Source of the DNA: Actinomycetota bacterium
GTDB taxonomy: Bacteria > Actinomycetota > Actinomycetes > Propionibacteriales > Nocardioidaceae
NCBI GenBank assembly: GCA_009702305.1
Contig: WLIH01000003.1
Coordinates: forward strand, 1-18,450
Reading direction: 5' to 3'
Length of the DNA stretch: 18,450 nt
Below are positions 6,826 through 13,802 of this stretch, piece by piece; position 1 is the first letter of the stretch, and every line of letters begins with the position of its first letter. Both the position numbers and the translations under genes were made by a program. The notes under the pieces are model-generated. The model was given only the letters and a program-made list of their open reading frames with translations, was not told the origin of the DNA and did not search any database.

Positions 6826-7178
6826 TGTACGCGACCACACTGACGTACGTCGTCATGCAGGACGGATCGCCGCCGGCGCAGCTGGGCTACGGAGACCCGG
6901 TCCCGGAGGGTGCCTCGGCCGAGCACGTCGAGAGCCTCGCGGCCGCCGGCGTCCTCACCCCGGAGCCCCCGGACCCGGAGCTCGACCCCGACCGGGTCCC
7001 CGACGAGCCGGCGACCGGTGAGGCAGTGAGCGATGAGGTCGCCGCCTCCGACCCCGACCCGGGCTCCGAGCCGGTCTCCGAGGCCGTGACGTCGACCGAG
7101 GGCGTCACCGACGAGAGCACCACGCCCGGACCTGTCCCTGGTCCGGGCGGTCGTCGTCGCACCTCGAGCAACGGCTAG
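6825..7178 (+). CDS. small protein with disordered acidic Pro-rich tail
   Basis: This 117-residue protein begins with a short folded-looking segment (MYATTLTYVVMQDGSPPAQLGY and up to about residue 45). That segment resembles small 'pH/Gly-Asp' beta domains of head genes in other phages: 'GDPVPEGASAEHVESLAAAGVLTP' reads like a modifier that places a 'lvelGvl' helix after a turn. The remaining 70 residues are almost entirely Pro, Asp, Glu, Ser, Thr and Gly, and end in a basic RRRTSSNG. That tail is certainly low complexity. The start overlaps the previous stop in TGATG. No function can be assigned beyond a probable head or neck accessory role. Confidence 0.65.
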   Translation: MYATTLTYVVMQDGSPPAQLGYGDPVPEGASAEHVESLAAAGVLTPEPPDPELDPDRVPDEPATGEAVSDEVAASDPDPGSEPVSEAVTSTEGVTDESTTPGPVPGPGGRRRTSSNG

Positions 7179-7190
7179 GAGGGGAGTCGC

Positions 7191-7631
7191 GTGGACCTGG
7201 TCGGACTTGCCACCAAGGTCGAGGTCGAGCAGGTCCTCGCGCTTCTCTCGGCCCGCTCGCCGAAGCTCCTCGACTCCGAGGGGTCGACGTTCGCGATGTA
7301 CGAGCAGCTGCTCGCCGGTGTCGCGGCCGAGGTCACGGCGGTCGTCGGCACCGAGCCCGGCACCGAAGTGGCGCAGCTGGCCACCTGGTGCATCACCCTC
7401 GGGGTCGCAGCAACCGTCGAGGCGAGCCTGTTCCCTGAGCAGCAGGTCGGCGACATGGGCAGAGCCAACATCTTGCAGCGCCGCTTCGAGGCCGTCATGA
7501 AGCAGCTGCAGGCAGCTGGTGCCAGCGGTCCGAAACCCGAGGGATCCCTCGGGACCGGGGGGCCGATCGGCACCTTCCCGCCGGCATTGCCGTATCCCGA
7601 CCCGGCTCGCGGAAGCGAGGGGTGCTGGTGA
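7191..7631 (+). CDS. probable head-tail connector/adaptor protein
   Basis: This 146-residue protein starts at GTG 7191 after a strong TAGGAGGGGAG. Residues 1-105 are mainly helical (VEQVLALLSARSPKLLD, MYEQLLAGVAAEVTAVVG, EVAQLATWCITLGVAATVEASLF), as in small connector proteins that bind below the portal. The last 40 residues form a Gly/Pro-rich tail (SGPKPEGSLGTGGPIG). The gene sits where the neck adaptor is expected, between capsid-associated genes and a gpG-like tail completion protein. The family is not recognised with certainty. The DNA of the tail region contains an 18-bp perfect palindrome, described separately. Confidence 0.68.
   Translation: MDLVGLATKVEVEQVLALLSARSPKLLDSEGSTFAMYEQLLAGVAAEVTAVVGTEPGTEVAQLATWCITLGVAATVEASLFPEQQVGDMGRANILQRRFEAVMKQLQAAGASGPKPEGSLGTGGPIGTFPPALPYPDPARGSEGCW
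7536..7553. repeat. 18-bp perfect palindrome inside the connector gene
   Basis: CCCGAGGGATCCCTCGGG is a perfect inverted repeat. As RNA it would fold into a 7-bp GC stem with a GATC loop. A second perfect palindrome, GCCGATCGGC, lies at 7562-7571. Both fall in the low-complexity C-terminal coding region, shortly before the start of the gpG-like gene. There is no T-run, so it is not a classical terminator. Its role is unknown. Confidence 0.5.
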
Positions 7632-8059
7632 GGCTCTCGATCCTCGTCGAGGAGCGTCGCGGGTCCTCGATCCTCGGCGAGGTCGCGTACCGGCTCGAGA
7701 ACCCGCGGCCGCTGCTCCAGGTCCTCGGTGAGGACCTGGTCGCCTACGAAGCCGAGGTGTTCGCCACCGAGGGCAACGGTGCGTGGCCGGCGCTGTCGCC
7801 GGCCACGCTGAAGGCCAAGAACGGTGGCCGGGTCCTCGTCGACACCGGTCGACTGCTCGCCGGGTTGACCAGCAACAGCGCCATCGACGTCGGCACCGAC
7901 GACGTCACCGTGACGGCGTCGCACCCCGCCGCCGGGTACCTCAAGCGCGGGACGTCGAAGATGCCGGCCCGCGACCCTGCACCCGCACCCCCGGCACGTG
8001 TCACCGGAGGATGGGCCAGGAGCCTGCTCAGCGCGCTCGTAGAGGGTCACCGGCGGTGA
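7628..8059 (+). CDS. tail completion / virion morphogenesis protein (Mu gpG-like)
   Basis: The product has 143 residues from the GTG at 7628, which overlaps the previous stop as GTGA with GAGGGG five bases upstream. A GTG at 7622 would add two residues. The sequence FATEGNGAWPALSPATLKAKNGGRVLVDTGRLLAGLTS matches the hallmark of the phage virion morphogenesis family: a 'G.W.pLs..Tl..K......L..tGrL..sl' core that joins heads to tails. It ends with the typical basic helix WARSLLSALVEGHRR. Downstream coupling to the tail terminator is again GTGA. Confidence 0.82.
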   Translation: MRLSILVEERRGSSILGEVAYRLENPRPLLQVLGEDLVAYEAEVFATEGNGAWPALSPATLKAKNGGRVLVDTGRLLAGLTSNSAIDVGTDDVTVTASHPAAGYLKRGTSKMPARDPAPAPPARVTGGWARSLLSALVEGHRR

Positions 8060-8616
8060 GCACCACCCCACGTCTGGTCACCGCAGAGACGCTGTGCCAG
8101 GCCGTCGAGGCGACGCTGCGGGCCGACCTGCCGGGTGTCGTGGCGGCGTTCGGGTGGACCGAGCGGCTCGGAGCGATCGAGGACTGGCACCAGGTGCCTC
8201 GCCTGGAAGCGATCAGCACCGCCAACCTCCCCGCCGGCGCGATCACCTCACCCGGCCTCGTACGGCCGCCGACCTACTCCCGCTCGAGCGGCTGGTCGGC
8301 GACCTGGCGAGTCGTGGCCGGCGTCTACGTGCGCGGCGAGGACCACCACGACACCGCCGCTCGGTGCCGTGACTGGGCCGGTGTGATCCGCACCGTGTTC
8401 CTGGCCAACCGGTCCCTGGGCGGGGTCGCCGACGGCGGCCTCGTCTGGGCCGGCGAGGAGTACGACGAGCAGCCCCAGAAGTCGGTCGCACGCACCCTCG
8501 CGGCGTGCGCCGTCGCCATCGACGTCAGCGCCACCAACGTCATCGACACCGCCGCACTCGACGAGCACCGCCCCGTCGAGAGCTTCAACCACACCATCAC
8601 ACCCCTGGAGAGCTGA
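8056..8616 (+). CDS. probable tail terminator / neck protein
   Basis: The gene encodes 186 residues and starts at GTG 8056, overlapping the preceding stop. The frame is open upstream, but the coupled start gives a sensible N-terminus (MSTTPRLVTAETLCQAVEATLRADLPGVVAAFG). The region from about residue 65 to 160 alternates beta strands and helices (WSATWRVVAGVYVRG, DTAARCRDWAGVIRTVFLANRSLGG, TLAACAVAIDVSA). This is the pattern of tail terminator proteins, which cap the tail tube and contact the neck. Location between the gpG-like gene and the sheath is exactly where that protein lies in contractile phages. No signature motif proves it. Confidence 0.72.
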   Translation: MSTTPRLVTAETLCQAVEATLRADLPGVVAAFGWTERLGAIEDWHQVPRLEAISTANLPAGAITSPGLVRPPTYSRSSGWSATWRVVAGVYVRGEDHHDTAARCRDWAGVIRTVFLANRSLGGVADGGLVWAGEEYDEQPQKSVARTLAACAVAIDVSATNVIDTAALDEHRPVESFNHTITPLES

Positions 8617-9734
8617 TGCCCCGTCCTCAGACCACTGTCACAGTCAGCCCGGCGCTCGCACGCCGGGGGACCGCGACCGACACCGGCCTGTGCTTCCTGC
8701 TGTACGCCGGCGCGACCGGCACCCTGACCCCGGTCGAGTGCTACTCGGCCGCCGACGCCACCACCTCGAACGCGCCGGCCGCGATCGCCGCGTGGGTCGG
8801 CGATGTCCTCGAGCAGGGCGCACCGAAGGTGATCCTGCTCCGAGCGGCCGCGGTCAACGCCGCCGCCGTCACCCAGGCCGAGTGGACCACCGCCCTGGCG
8901 CTCCTGACCCCGGCCTACGGGCCCGGGCAGGTCATCGCCCCCGGTGTGTCGAGCGCCGCGGTCCGCGCCGCGCTCCTGGCGCACGCGGCCGCGAACGGGA
9001 ACCGGACCGTGTTCCTCGACATCGACCGCGTCGACACCGCCGCCACCGGTGCTGCGGCCGCGACCGGGCTCGCCGCTGCGGGCGGCGCGACCCGGGCCGG
9101 GATGTTCGCCGGGTGGGCGATCGTGCCGGCGACCGGTGGCACGACCCGTGAGCTGCCCGCCTCCCTGGTCGCGGCAGGACTCGTCGCACGCGGCGACGCC
9201 TACAACGGGCACGCCAACCACGCCCCGGCCAGCGACCAGGGCCGCGGTGCCGGTGTCGTGACGCGCGGCATCGGGGTCGTGACCGGCTACTCCGACGCCG
9301 ACACCGACACCCTCTACAACGCTGGCGTCAACACGATCCGCATGGTCAACGGTGCCCCCACCATGACCGGGTGGGTCTCGGTGTCCTCCGACTCCCGCTA
9401 CCGCCAGCTGAACTGGGGTCGCCTCGACATGCAGGTCGCCGCGGCCGCGGTCGCGCTGATGTACCAGTTCCAGCACCAGAACATCGACGCGAAGAACCAG
9501 CTCTACGCGAAGGTCGAGGCCGCTCTGCGCGGCTTCCTGCTGACCCTGTGGACCCGCGGCGCCCTCTACGGCGCGACCGCCGCAGCCGCGTTCGACGTCG
9601 ACGTCGCCGGCGTCAACACCCCCACCAACGTCGCGGCCGGCTCGCTGAACGCCGCGATGCTGCTCTCCAAGGCGGCTCACGTGGAGCAGTCCAACGTGAA
9701 CGTCACCACCACCATCGCAGGAGGCGCGGCCTGA
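8616..9734 (+). CDS. contractile tail sheath protein
   Basis: This 372-residue protein forms the sheath that contracts and drives the tube into the cell. The C-terminal domain is characteristic: WGRLDMQVAAAAVALMYQF (about 306-324), then FLLTLWTRGALYGATAAAAFDVDVAGVNTPTNVAAGSLNAAMLL (342-385 of the usual pattern 'L..lw..GaL.G....eAf.V..d..NTp..ia.G.l'), ending in the sheath handshake strand NVNVTTTIAG. The N-terminal half has LLYAGATGTLTPVECYSAADA, like the sheath domain I. It is short compared with Mu (about 495) and T4 sheaths, so surface domains are reduced. It starts at ATG with GGAG five bases upstream and a TGATG overlap with the previous gene. Confidence 0.93.
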   Translation: MPRPQTTVTVSPALARRGTATDTGLCFLLYAGATGTLTPVECYSAADATTSNAPAAIAAWVGDVLEQGAPKVILLRAAAVNAAAVTQAEWTTALALLTPAYGPGQVIAPGVSSAAVRAALLAHAAANGNRTVFLDIDRVDTAATGAAAATGLAAAGGATRAGMFAGWAIVPATGGTTRELPASLVAAGLVARGDAYNGHANHAPASDQGRGAGVVTRGIGVVTGYSDADTDTLYNAGVNTIRMVNGAPTMTGWVSVSSDSRYRQLNWGRLDMQVAAAAVALMYQFQHQNIDAKNQLYAKVEAALRGFLLTLWTRGALYGATAAAAFDVDVAGVNTPTNVAAGSLNAAMLLSKAAHVEQSNVNVTTTIAGGAA

Positions 9735-10141
9735 TGACCGCTCAGTGGCAGTCCCTGATCACCGTCACCGTCGACGGCAAGAACCTCGGCACGTTCGACT
9801 CGCGTGTCGGTGGCATCACCGACGCGGAGATCGCCAAGTACCGCGCCGGCGGCGGTGCCCGCCAGCGCGCCCGCCTGGGCCGTGGTGACCACGGCGACGT
9901 CACCGTCGCCCGTGAGCTGCACCGCGAGCGCGACCACGAGCTCGCCCGCACCCTGCGCGCCCGCGTCGGGAAGGCCACGATCTCGATCGTCGAGCAGCTT
10001 CTCGACGAGGACGAGGTCCCCTGGGGCAAGCCGGTCACCTTCAACGGGCGTCTCAAGTCCGTCGACGCCGGCGACGCCGACTCCAACTCCGACGACGAGC
10101 GGATGTTCACCATCGTCGCGACCATCACGGAGATCTCCTGA
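9734..10141 (+). CDS. tail tube protein
   Basis: The product has 135 residues and follows the sheath through a TGATG overlap with GGAGG at 9720-9724. It is rich in beta strands: WQSLITVTVDGKNLGTFDSRVGG at the N-terminus, a central basic and polar stretch (GARQRARLGRGDHGDVTVAREL, in which strands and a turn are likely), and ERMFTIVATITEIS at the C-terminus. The pairing sheath then tube is conserved in contractile tails, and the 'G....f....GG......k...gg' opening is typical of actinobacterial tube proteins. It should polymerise as hexameric rings around the tape measure. Confidence 0.87.
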   Translation: MTAQWQSLITVTVDGKNLGTFDSRVGGITDAEIAKYRAGGGARQRARLGRGDHGDVTVARELHRERDHELARTLRARVGKATISIVEQLLDEDEVPWGKPVTFNGRLKSVDAGDADSNSDDERMFTIVATITEIS

Positions 10142-10680
10142 TGAGCGACGTCGACGAGTTCGGGGATCTGCCCGAGCTCGGCGAGACCGGGCAGATCCCG
10201 GCCAGCAAGGGCAGCGCGTTCGAGCGGATCCGCGCGAACCGCGCCGCTGCGAAGGCGCGGCTCTTCAAGGTGCTGGAGATCCCGCGCATGGAGCCGAAGA
10301 TGTGGGTGCGGTACCAGCCGATCCCGACCGAGCGCATCGAGTACGCCAGCAAGGTCGCCGAGAAGGCTGCCGCCGGCAAGGCGGAGAAGAACGCGGTGCT
10401 GAAGGCCAACGCCGCGATCCTCGCCGAGGCGTGCGTCGAGATCTTCGAGCTCGACGAGTACGGCGAGGAGATCTCCATCGACCCCGACCACGGTGAGCCC
10501 GTGCGGTTCGACGCCCACCTCGCCGAGATCCTCGAGATGCCTCACGGCACGCGGCGCGGCTCCGACATCGTGCTCGCGATGTACCTCACCGAGGGTGACG
10601 TGGTCGGCACCGCAACGACGTTGGCCGAGTGGTCGGGCTACGCCGACCGGGTCTCGGAGAAGGACTCCTCGGGAAACTGA
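10141..10680 (+). CDS. tail assembly chaperone, zero-frame product
   Basis: This 179-residue protein is the first of two overlapping reading frames before the tape measure gene, the position of lambda G/GT-type chaperones. The N-terminal region is acidic and Gly-rich, followed by helices with FERIRANRAAAKARLFKVLEI (about 29-49) and EKAAAGKAEKNAVLKANAAIL. The C-terminal part DAHLAEILEMPHGTRRGSDIVLAMYLTEGDVV resembles the helical domain of actinobacteriophage chaperones. It starts at ATG 10141 in a TGATG overlap with GGAG eight bases upstream. The stop TGA (10678-10680) comes directly after a G GGA AAC slippery heptamer, so a fraction of ribosomes should continue into the next frame. Confidence 0.87.
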   Translation: MSDVDEFGDLPELGETGQIPASKGSAFERIRANRAAAKARLFKVLEIPRMEPKMWVRYQPIPTERIEYASKVAEKAAAGKAEKNAVLKANAAILAEACVEIFELDEYGEEISIDPDHGEPVRFDAHLAEILEMPHGTRRGSDIVLAMYLTEGDVVGTATTLAEWSGYADRVSEKDSSGN

Positions 10681-10717
10681 AGGGCGACCCCGCCGTCGAG
10701 GCGGCGGCGGTCGCCCT
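10671..10717 (+). promoter_or_regulatory. programmed -1 frameshift site: slippery heptamer plus hairpin
   Basis: G GGA AAC at 10671-10677 has the correct X XXY YYZ phase relative to the zero frame. The stop TGA follows directly. A hairpin then begins at 10681: AGGGCGACC pairs perfectly with GGTCGCCCT at 10709-10717, and CCGCCG (10690-10695) pairs with CGGCGG (10702-10707), with one bulged C and a six-base loop. This is a 15-bp GC-rich stem starting three bases after the heptamer, or about six if the lower pairs open. Together these are the classical parts of a -1 frameshift signal. Confidence 0.88.
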
Positions 10718-10916
10718 CACCCAGGGCTGGGGCGACGTGCTCCAGATCCTCCAACTCACACCGGGCGACCTCGACGTCGCCTACGCCGTGCTCGAGCGGG
10801 CCGCCGAGATGCGGGTCAAGCGGGACCAGGCGCTCGCCGAGTACGTCGCGCGCCGCACCGCCGGGCTGACCGTCCAAGGCATCACGAGCTGGCTCAAGGG
10901 CTCGTTCTCGAAGTAG
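10677..10916 (+). CDS. tail assembly chaperone, -1 frameshift extension
   Basis: After slippage from AAC to AAA at the heptamer, translation continues with CTG AAG GGC and gives 79 more residues (LKGDPAVEAAAVALTQGWGD to ITSWLKGSFSK). The fusion with the 179-residue zero-frame protein is 258 residues long. The extension has no good start of its own; an in-frame GTG at 10629 lies inside the zero-frame gene without a ribosome binding site. Helices with QLTPGDLDVAYAVLERAAEMRVKRDQAL and a Trp-containing C-terminus (SWLKG) are typical of the T part of G/GT chaperones, which binds tube protein and tape measure. The tape measure gene follows after 31 bases. Confidence 0.85.
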   Translation: MKGDPAVEAAAVALTQGWGDVLQILQLTPGDLDVAYAVLERAAEMRVKRDQALAEYVARRTAGLTVQGITSWLKGSFSK

Positions 10917-10947
10917 TGACGCGCGGGCGCGTAGATCGGAGGTGACC

Positions 10948-13323
10948 ATGTCCTCCGAGGAAGAGATCGGGATCCGGGTATCGATCAAGGACCGGGTCAA
11001 GGCTGCCCGCGAACTGGTCGACCTGGACGGCAAGGTGTCGCACCTGGGGACCTCGGCGCGCCACGCCGGGACTGCTGCCGCGATCGGCTCACGCGGCTTC
11101 GACACGATGGCGCGCGGCGCAGCTCGGATGGGGCGCGCGATCGGGATCGGTGCCGTCGCGGCCCTCGGTGCCGGGGCTGTGGCGATCGCCGGCTTCGTGC
11201 GGTGGGTCGGGATCGGGTCCCGGTCCCTGATGCGGATCGAGACCATCGGTGCGCAGACCAACGCCGTGATCAAGTCGACCGGCGGTGTTGCGAACGTGTC
11301 CCGCAAGGGCGTCGACAACCTCGCAGGGTCGCTCGAGTCACTGACCGGCATCGAGGCCGAGACCACCACCGAGGGCGCCAACACCCTGTTGACGTTCACC
11401 AAGATCCGCAACGGGGTCGGGAAGAACAACAAGATCTTCGACCAGGCCGTGCGGACCATGACGGACTTCTCGGTCGCCACCGGCCGCGACGCCCAGGGCG
11501 CAGCGATCATGCTCGGCAAAGCGCTCAACGACCCCATCAAGGGTCTGACCGCGCTCGGAAAGGTCGGCGTCACCTTCACCGACCAGCAGAAGAAGAGCAT
11601 CGAGACGTTCGTCGAGCAGGGCAAGATCATGAAGGCCCAGAAGGTCATCCTCGGCGAGCTCAACACCGAGTACGGCGGCTCAGCCAAGGCCTTCGGCGCC
11701 ACTGACGCCGGGAAGATCGCCCGCTTCGGACACGCCTGGGGCAACCTGCAGGAGACCATCGCCTCCGGGGCCGCACCCACGATCGGGCGCCTCTCGAAGT
11801 ACCTCGTCAAGGAAGGCGTCCCGGCAACCGAGCGGTGGGGGCGCGCCTGGAACCGCGAGGTCGCCCCCAACATCCGGCACGCGATCACCGACGCCCGGCG
11901 CCTGTGGCGCGTCTACCAGGACAACGGCCTGGACGGCGTCGTACGCCGCATCGAGAAGATGACCGGCACCCAGGGCCGACTCACCCCTGTGCTGCGTACA
12001 GCCCGCCAGGTCGGCCGTGACCTCGCGACCGTGTTCACGCGCAGCATCATCCCCGCCTTCGACGGCGCCAGCGGCGCAGCCTTCACACTGCTCAACCCGC
12101 TCTCCTACGCCGACGACATCCTCGGCTTCATGGCCGACCACACCACTCTGACCAAGAACGCGTTCATCGGCCTGATCGCAGTCCTCACTATCGCCAAGGG
12201 CGTGATGATCGCCAAGAACATCGTCGACGGCATCCAGCTGATCCGACTCATGGCACTCACCCCGGGCACGATCGCCTACACCGTCGCCCAGTCCGCCTCC
12301 GCGATCGCCACCGGGGCGATGACAGCAGCGACGTGGTTGTGGACCGCGGCGCAGACCGTGGCCTCTGTCGCGACGACGGCCTGGACCGCGGCGATGTGGC
12401 TGCTCAACGCCGCGTTCCTGGCCAACCCGATCGGTGCGGTGATCCTGGTCGTGGTCGCCCTGGTGGCGGCGTTCGTGGTGGCCTACAAGAAGTCCGAGAC
12501 CTTCCGCACGATCGTCGACGCCACCTGGAGCGTGATCAAGAAGGGCAAGTGGCTGCTGCTCGGGCTGCTCGGCCCGTTCGGGCTGATCGTCGGGGCGTTC
12601 ATCACCGCCTACAAGCACTCCGACCGATTCCGTGGCGCAGTCGACGGCCTGTGGGGCGGGGTCCTCAAGCCGTTCGGTGCGTGGGTGCGCGACAAGCTCG
12701 TGGGTGCCTTCAGGCTTCTCGGCGGGGCGTACCTGACCATGGCCAGCCTCGGTCTCAAGGCGTTCCGGATGCTGCTGCGCGGGGCGTTCTCGACCTTCAA
12801 CGGCATACTCACGGCCGCCGACAAGGCCCTCGGGTGGCTGCCCAAGTGGGGCGACAAGATCGGCGCCGCACGGTCGGCGTTCGATGCGTTCGGCGACTCG
12901 ACCATCGACACGCTCGACAAGATGGCCGCCCGGCTCGACCTGGCCAAGGCGAAGCTCGACGGGCTCGGCAAGCCGCGACGCACGTCGCTGACGATCGACG
13001 TCCGGTACAACTACACCGGACTGATCAGCCCCACCCGCGGCCGACCCGACGAGTACTCCGGCGGAGCAGCGACCGGTGGCCCGCGGCCGCCCGGCAACGG
13101 CCCTCGGGTCTCGCCCCGCGTCGCGCCGCGCCTGGCGATGCCTCCCGACCCGGTCGCCCCCGAGATCCCGGCCACCGAGCCACTGGACTGGGCCTCGGCC
13201 GCGGCGGCCGCGTCGGCTGGGTCCGGCTCAGGTGAGCCCAAGGTCGTGCAGGTCATACTCGGCCGCAAGGTCCTCGCCGAGGCCGTCGTCGGCGAGGTCA
13301 CCTCCCAGCAGGCCCGCCAGTGA
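10948..13323 (+). CDS. tape measure protein
   Basis: This is the longest gene in the window, 791 residues. It fixes tail length and leaves the tube ahead of the DNA. The ATG at 10948 is preceded by GGAGG at 10938-10942; the GTG at 10942 overlaps this site and is therefore less likely. The N-terminus is charged and helical, with Ala/Gly-rich MARGAARMGRAIGIG. Hydrophobic segments lie at about 64-86, 403-425, 493-513 and 534-555. Two related units, AYKKSETFRTIVDATWSVIK and AYKHSDRFRGAVDGLWGGVL, flank the last hydrophobic segment, an internal repeat common in tape measures. The C-terminus after about residue 690 is Pro/Ala-rich. By the usual 1.5 angstrom per residue rule, the tail tube would be about 120 nm, an estimate only. 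Confidence 0.93.
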   Translation: MSSEEEIGIRVSIKDRVKAARELVDLDGKVSHLGTSARHAGTAAAIGSRGFDTMARGAARMGRAIGIGAVAALGAGAVAIAGFVRWVGIGSRSLMRIETIGAQTNAVIKSTGGVANVSRKGVDNLAGSLESLTGIEAETTTEGANTLLTFTKIRNGVGKNNKIFDQAVRTMTDFSVATGRDAQGAAIMLGKALNDPIKGLTALGKVGVTFTDQQKKSIETFVEQGKIMKAQKVILGELNTEYGGSAKAFGATDAGKIARFGHAWGNLQETIASGAAPTIGRLSKYLVKEGVPATERWGRAWNREVAPNIRHAITDARRLWRVYQDNGLDGVVRRIEKMTGTQGRLTPVLRTARQVGRDLATVFTRSIIPAFDGASGAAFTLLNPLSYADDILGFMADHTTLTKNAFIGLIAVLTIAKGVMIAKNIVDGIQLIRLMALTPGTIAYTVAQSASAIATGAMTAATWLWTAAQTVASVATTAWTAAMWLLNAAFLANPIGAVILVVVALVAAFVVAYKKSETFRTIVDATWSVIKKGKWLLLGLLGPFGLIVGAFITAYKHSDRFRGAVDGLWGGVLKPFGAWVRDKLVGAFRLLGGAYLTMASLGLKAFRMLLRGAFSTFNGILTAADKALGWLPKWGDKIGAARSAFDAFGDSTIDTLDKMAARLDLAKAKLDGLGKPRRTSLTIDVRYNYTGLISPTRGRPDEYSGGAATGGPRPPGNGPRVSPRVAPRLAMPPDPVAPEIPATEPLDWASAAAAASAGSGSGEPKVVQVILGRKVLAEAVVGEVTSQQARQ

Positions 13324-13802
13324 TCGAGCAGGTCACGATCCGTGCGGTCACCCCAGCCGGCACCGCGGTGACGTTCGAGCTCCTCGGCGAGGACACTCTC
13401 AGCGGCGGGGTGGGCGGCTGGGAGTCCCTCGATCGTCCCCGACGCGCTGCTGCTGCCGGGTGGGTCGGCACACCGCCGGCCCAGCTCACGTTGCCGTTGC
13501 TCCTCGACGGGCGCGAGCGCCAGGTCGGCGTCGACGTCGCGATCGAGCGTCAGATCCGCATCGTCGAGTCCTGGGGTGTGCGGACCAAGGAGACCGGGCG
13601 GCCTCCGATCCTTCAGGTCACCGGCCCTCTCTTGGTTGGCCCGGGCAGCAGGTGGGTCGTCGACGACATCGCCTACGGGTCCAGGGAGCGCAACCCCGAC
13701 GGCCGCAGGGTCTCCCAGGAGATCACCGTGGTGCTGCTGCGCTACGTTGCACCCGCCACCGTCCGCAGCCCGGCCGCGGCCGCGAGGGACCGGCAACGAT
13801 GA
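13320..13802 (+). CDS. baseplate hub adaptor (tail tube-baseplate junction), LysM not seen
   Basis: The gene encodes 160 residues and overlaps the tape measure stop as GTGA. Its beta-rich sequence contains QLTLPLLLDGRERQVGVDVAIERQIRIVESWGV (about 55-87), then PPILQVTGPLL and RWVVDDIAYG, then VSQEITVVLLRYVAP. This resembles the conserved core of the protein that lies between tape measure and hub in contractile systems, where 'pPi..v.G......wv...i.....r..r.....v.v.L.ey' is common. Many relatives carry a C-terminal LysM domain; here the protein stops after a short basic tail (AAAARDRQR), so that domain is absent. The hub gene follows through ATGA. Confidence 0.72.
   Translation: MIEQVTIRAVTPAGTAVTFELLGEDTLSGGVGGWESLDRPRRAAAAGWVGTPPAQLTLPLLLDGRERQVGVDVAIERQIRIVESWGVRTKETGRPPILQVTGPLLVGPGSRWVVDDIAYGSRERNPDGRRVSQEITVVLLRYVAPATVRSPAAAARDRQR

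Noticed and set aside
6842..6851. 10-bp palindrome GACGTACGTC resembling the core of the 14-bp palindrome
   Set aside because: It is short, lies inside coding sequence for LTYVV, lacks the flanking GGT/ACC bases and has no nearby promoter-like signal; chance is likely.
8325..9680. Minus-strand open frame of about 451 codons opposite the sheath gene
   Set aside because: The + strand has the sheath family pattern; the reverse frame is low complexity and lacks a start signal.
10629..10670. GTG at 10629 as an independent start of the second tail chaperone frame
   Set aside because: No ribosome binding site precedes it, it lies within the zero-frame gene, and the slippery site with hairpin explains expression better.
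10917..10947. Possible terminator or promoter before the tape measure gene
   Set aside because: The 31-base gap holds only a GCGCG-rich stretch and the GGAGG ribosome binding site; no stem with T-run or promoter hexamers is visible.
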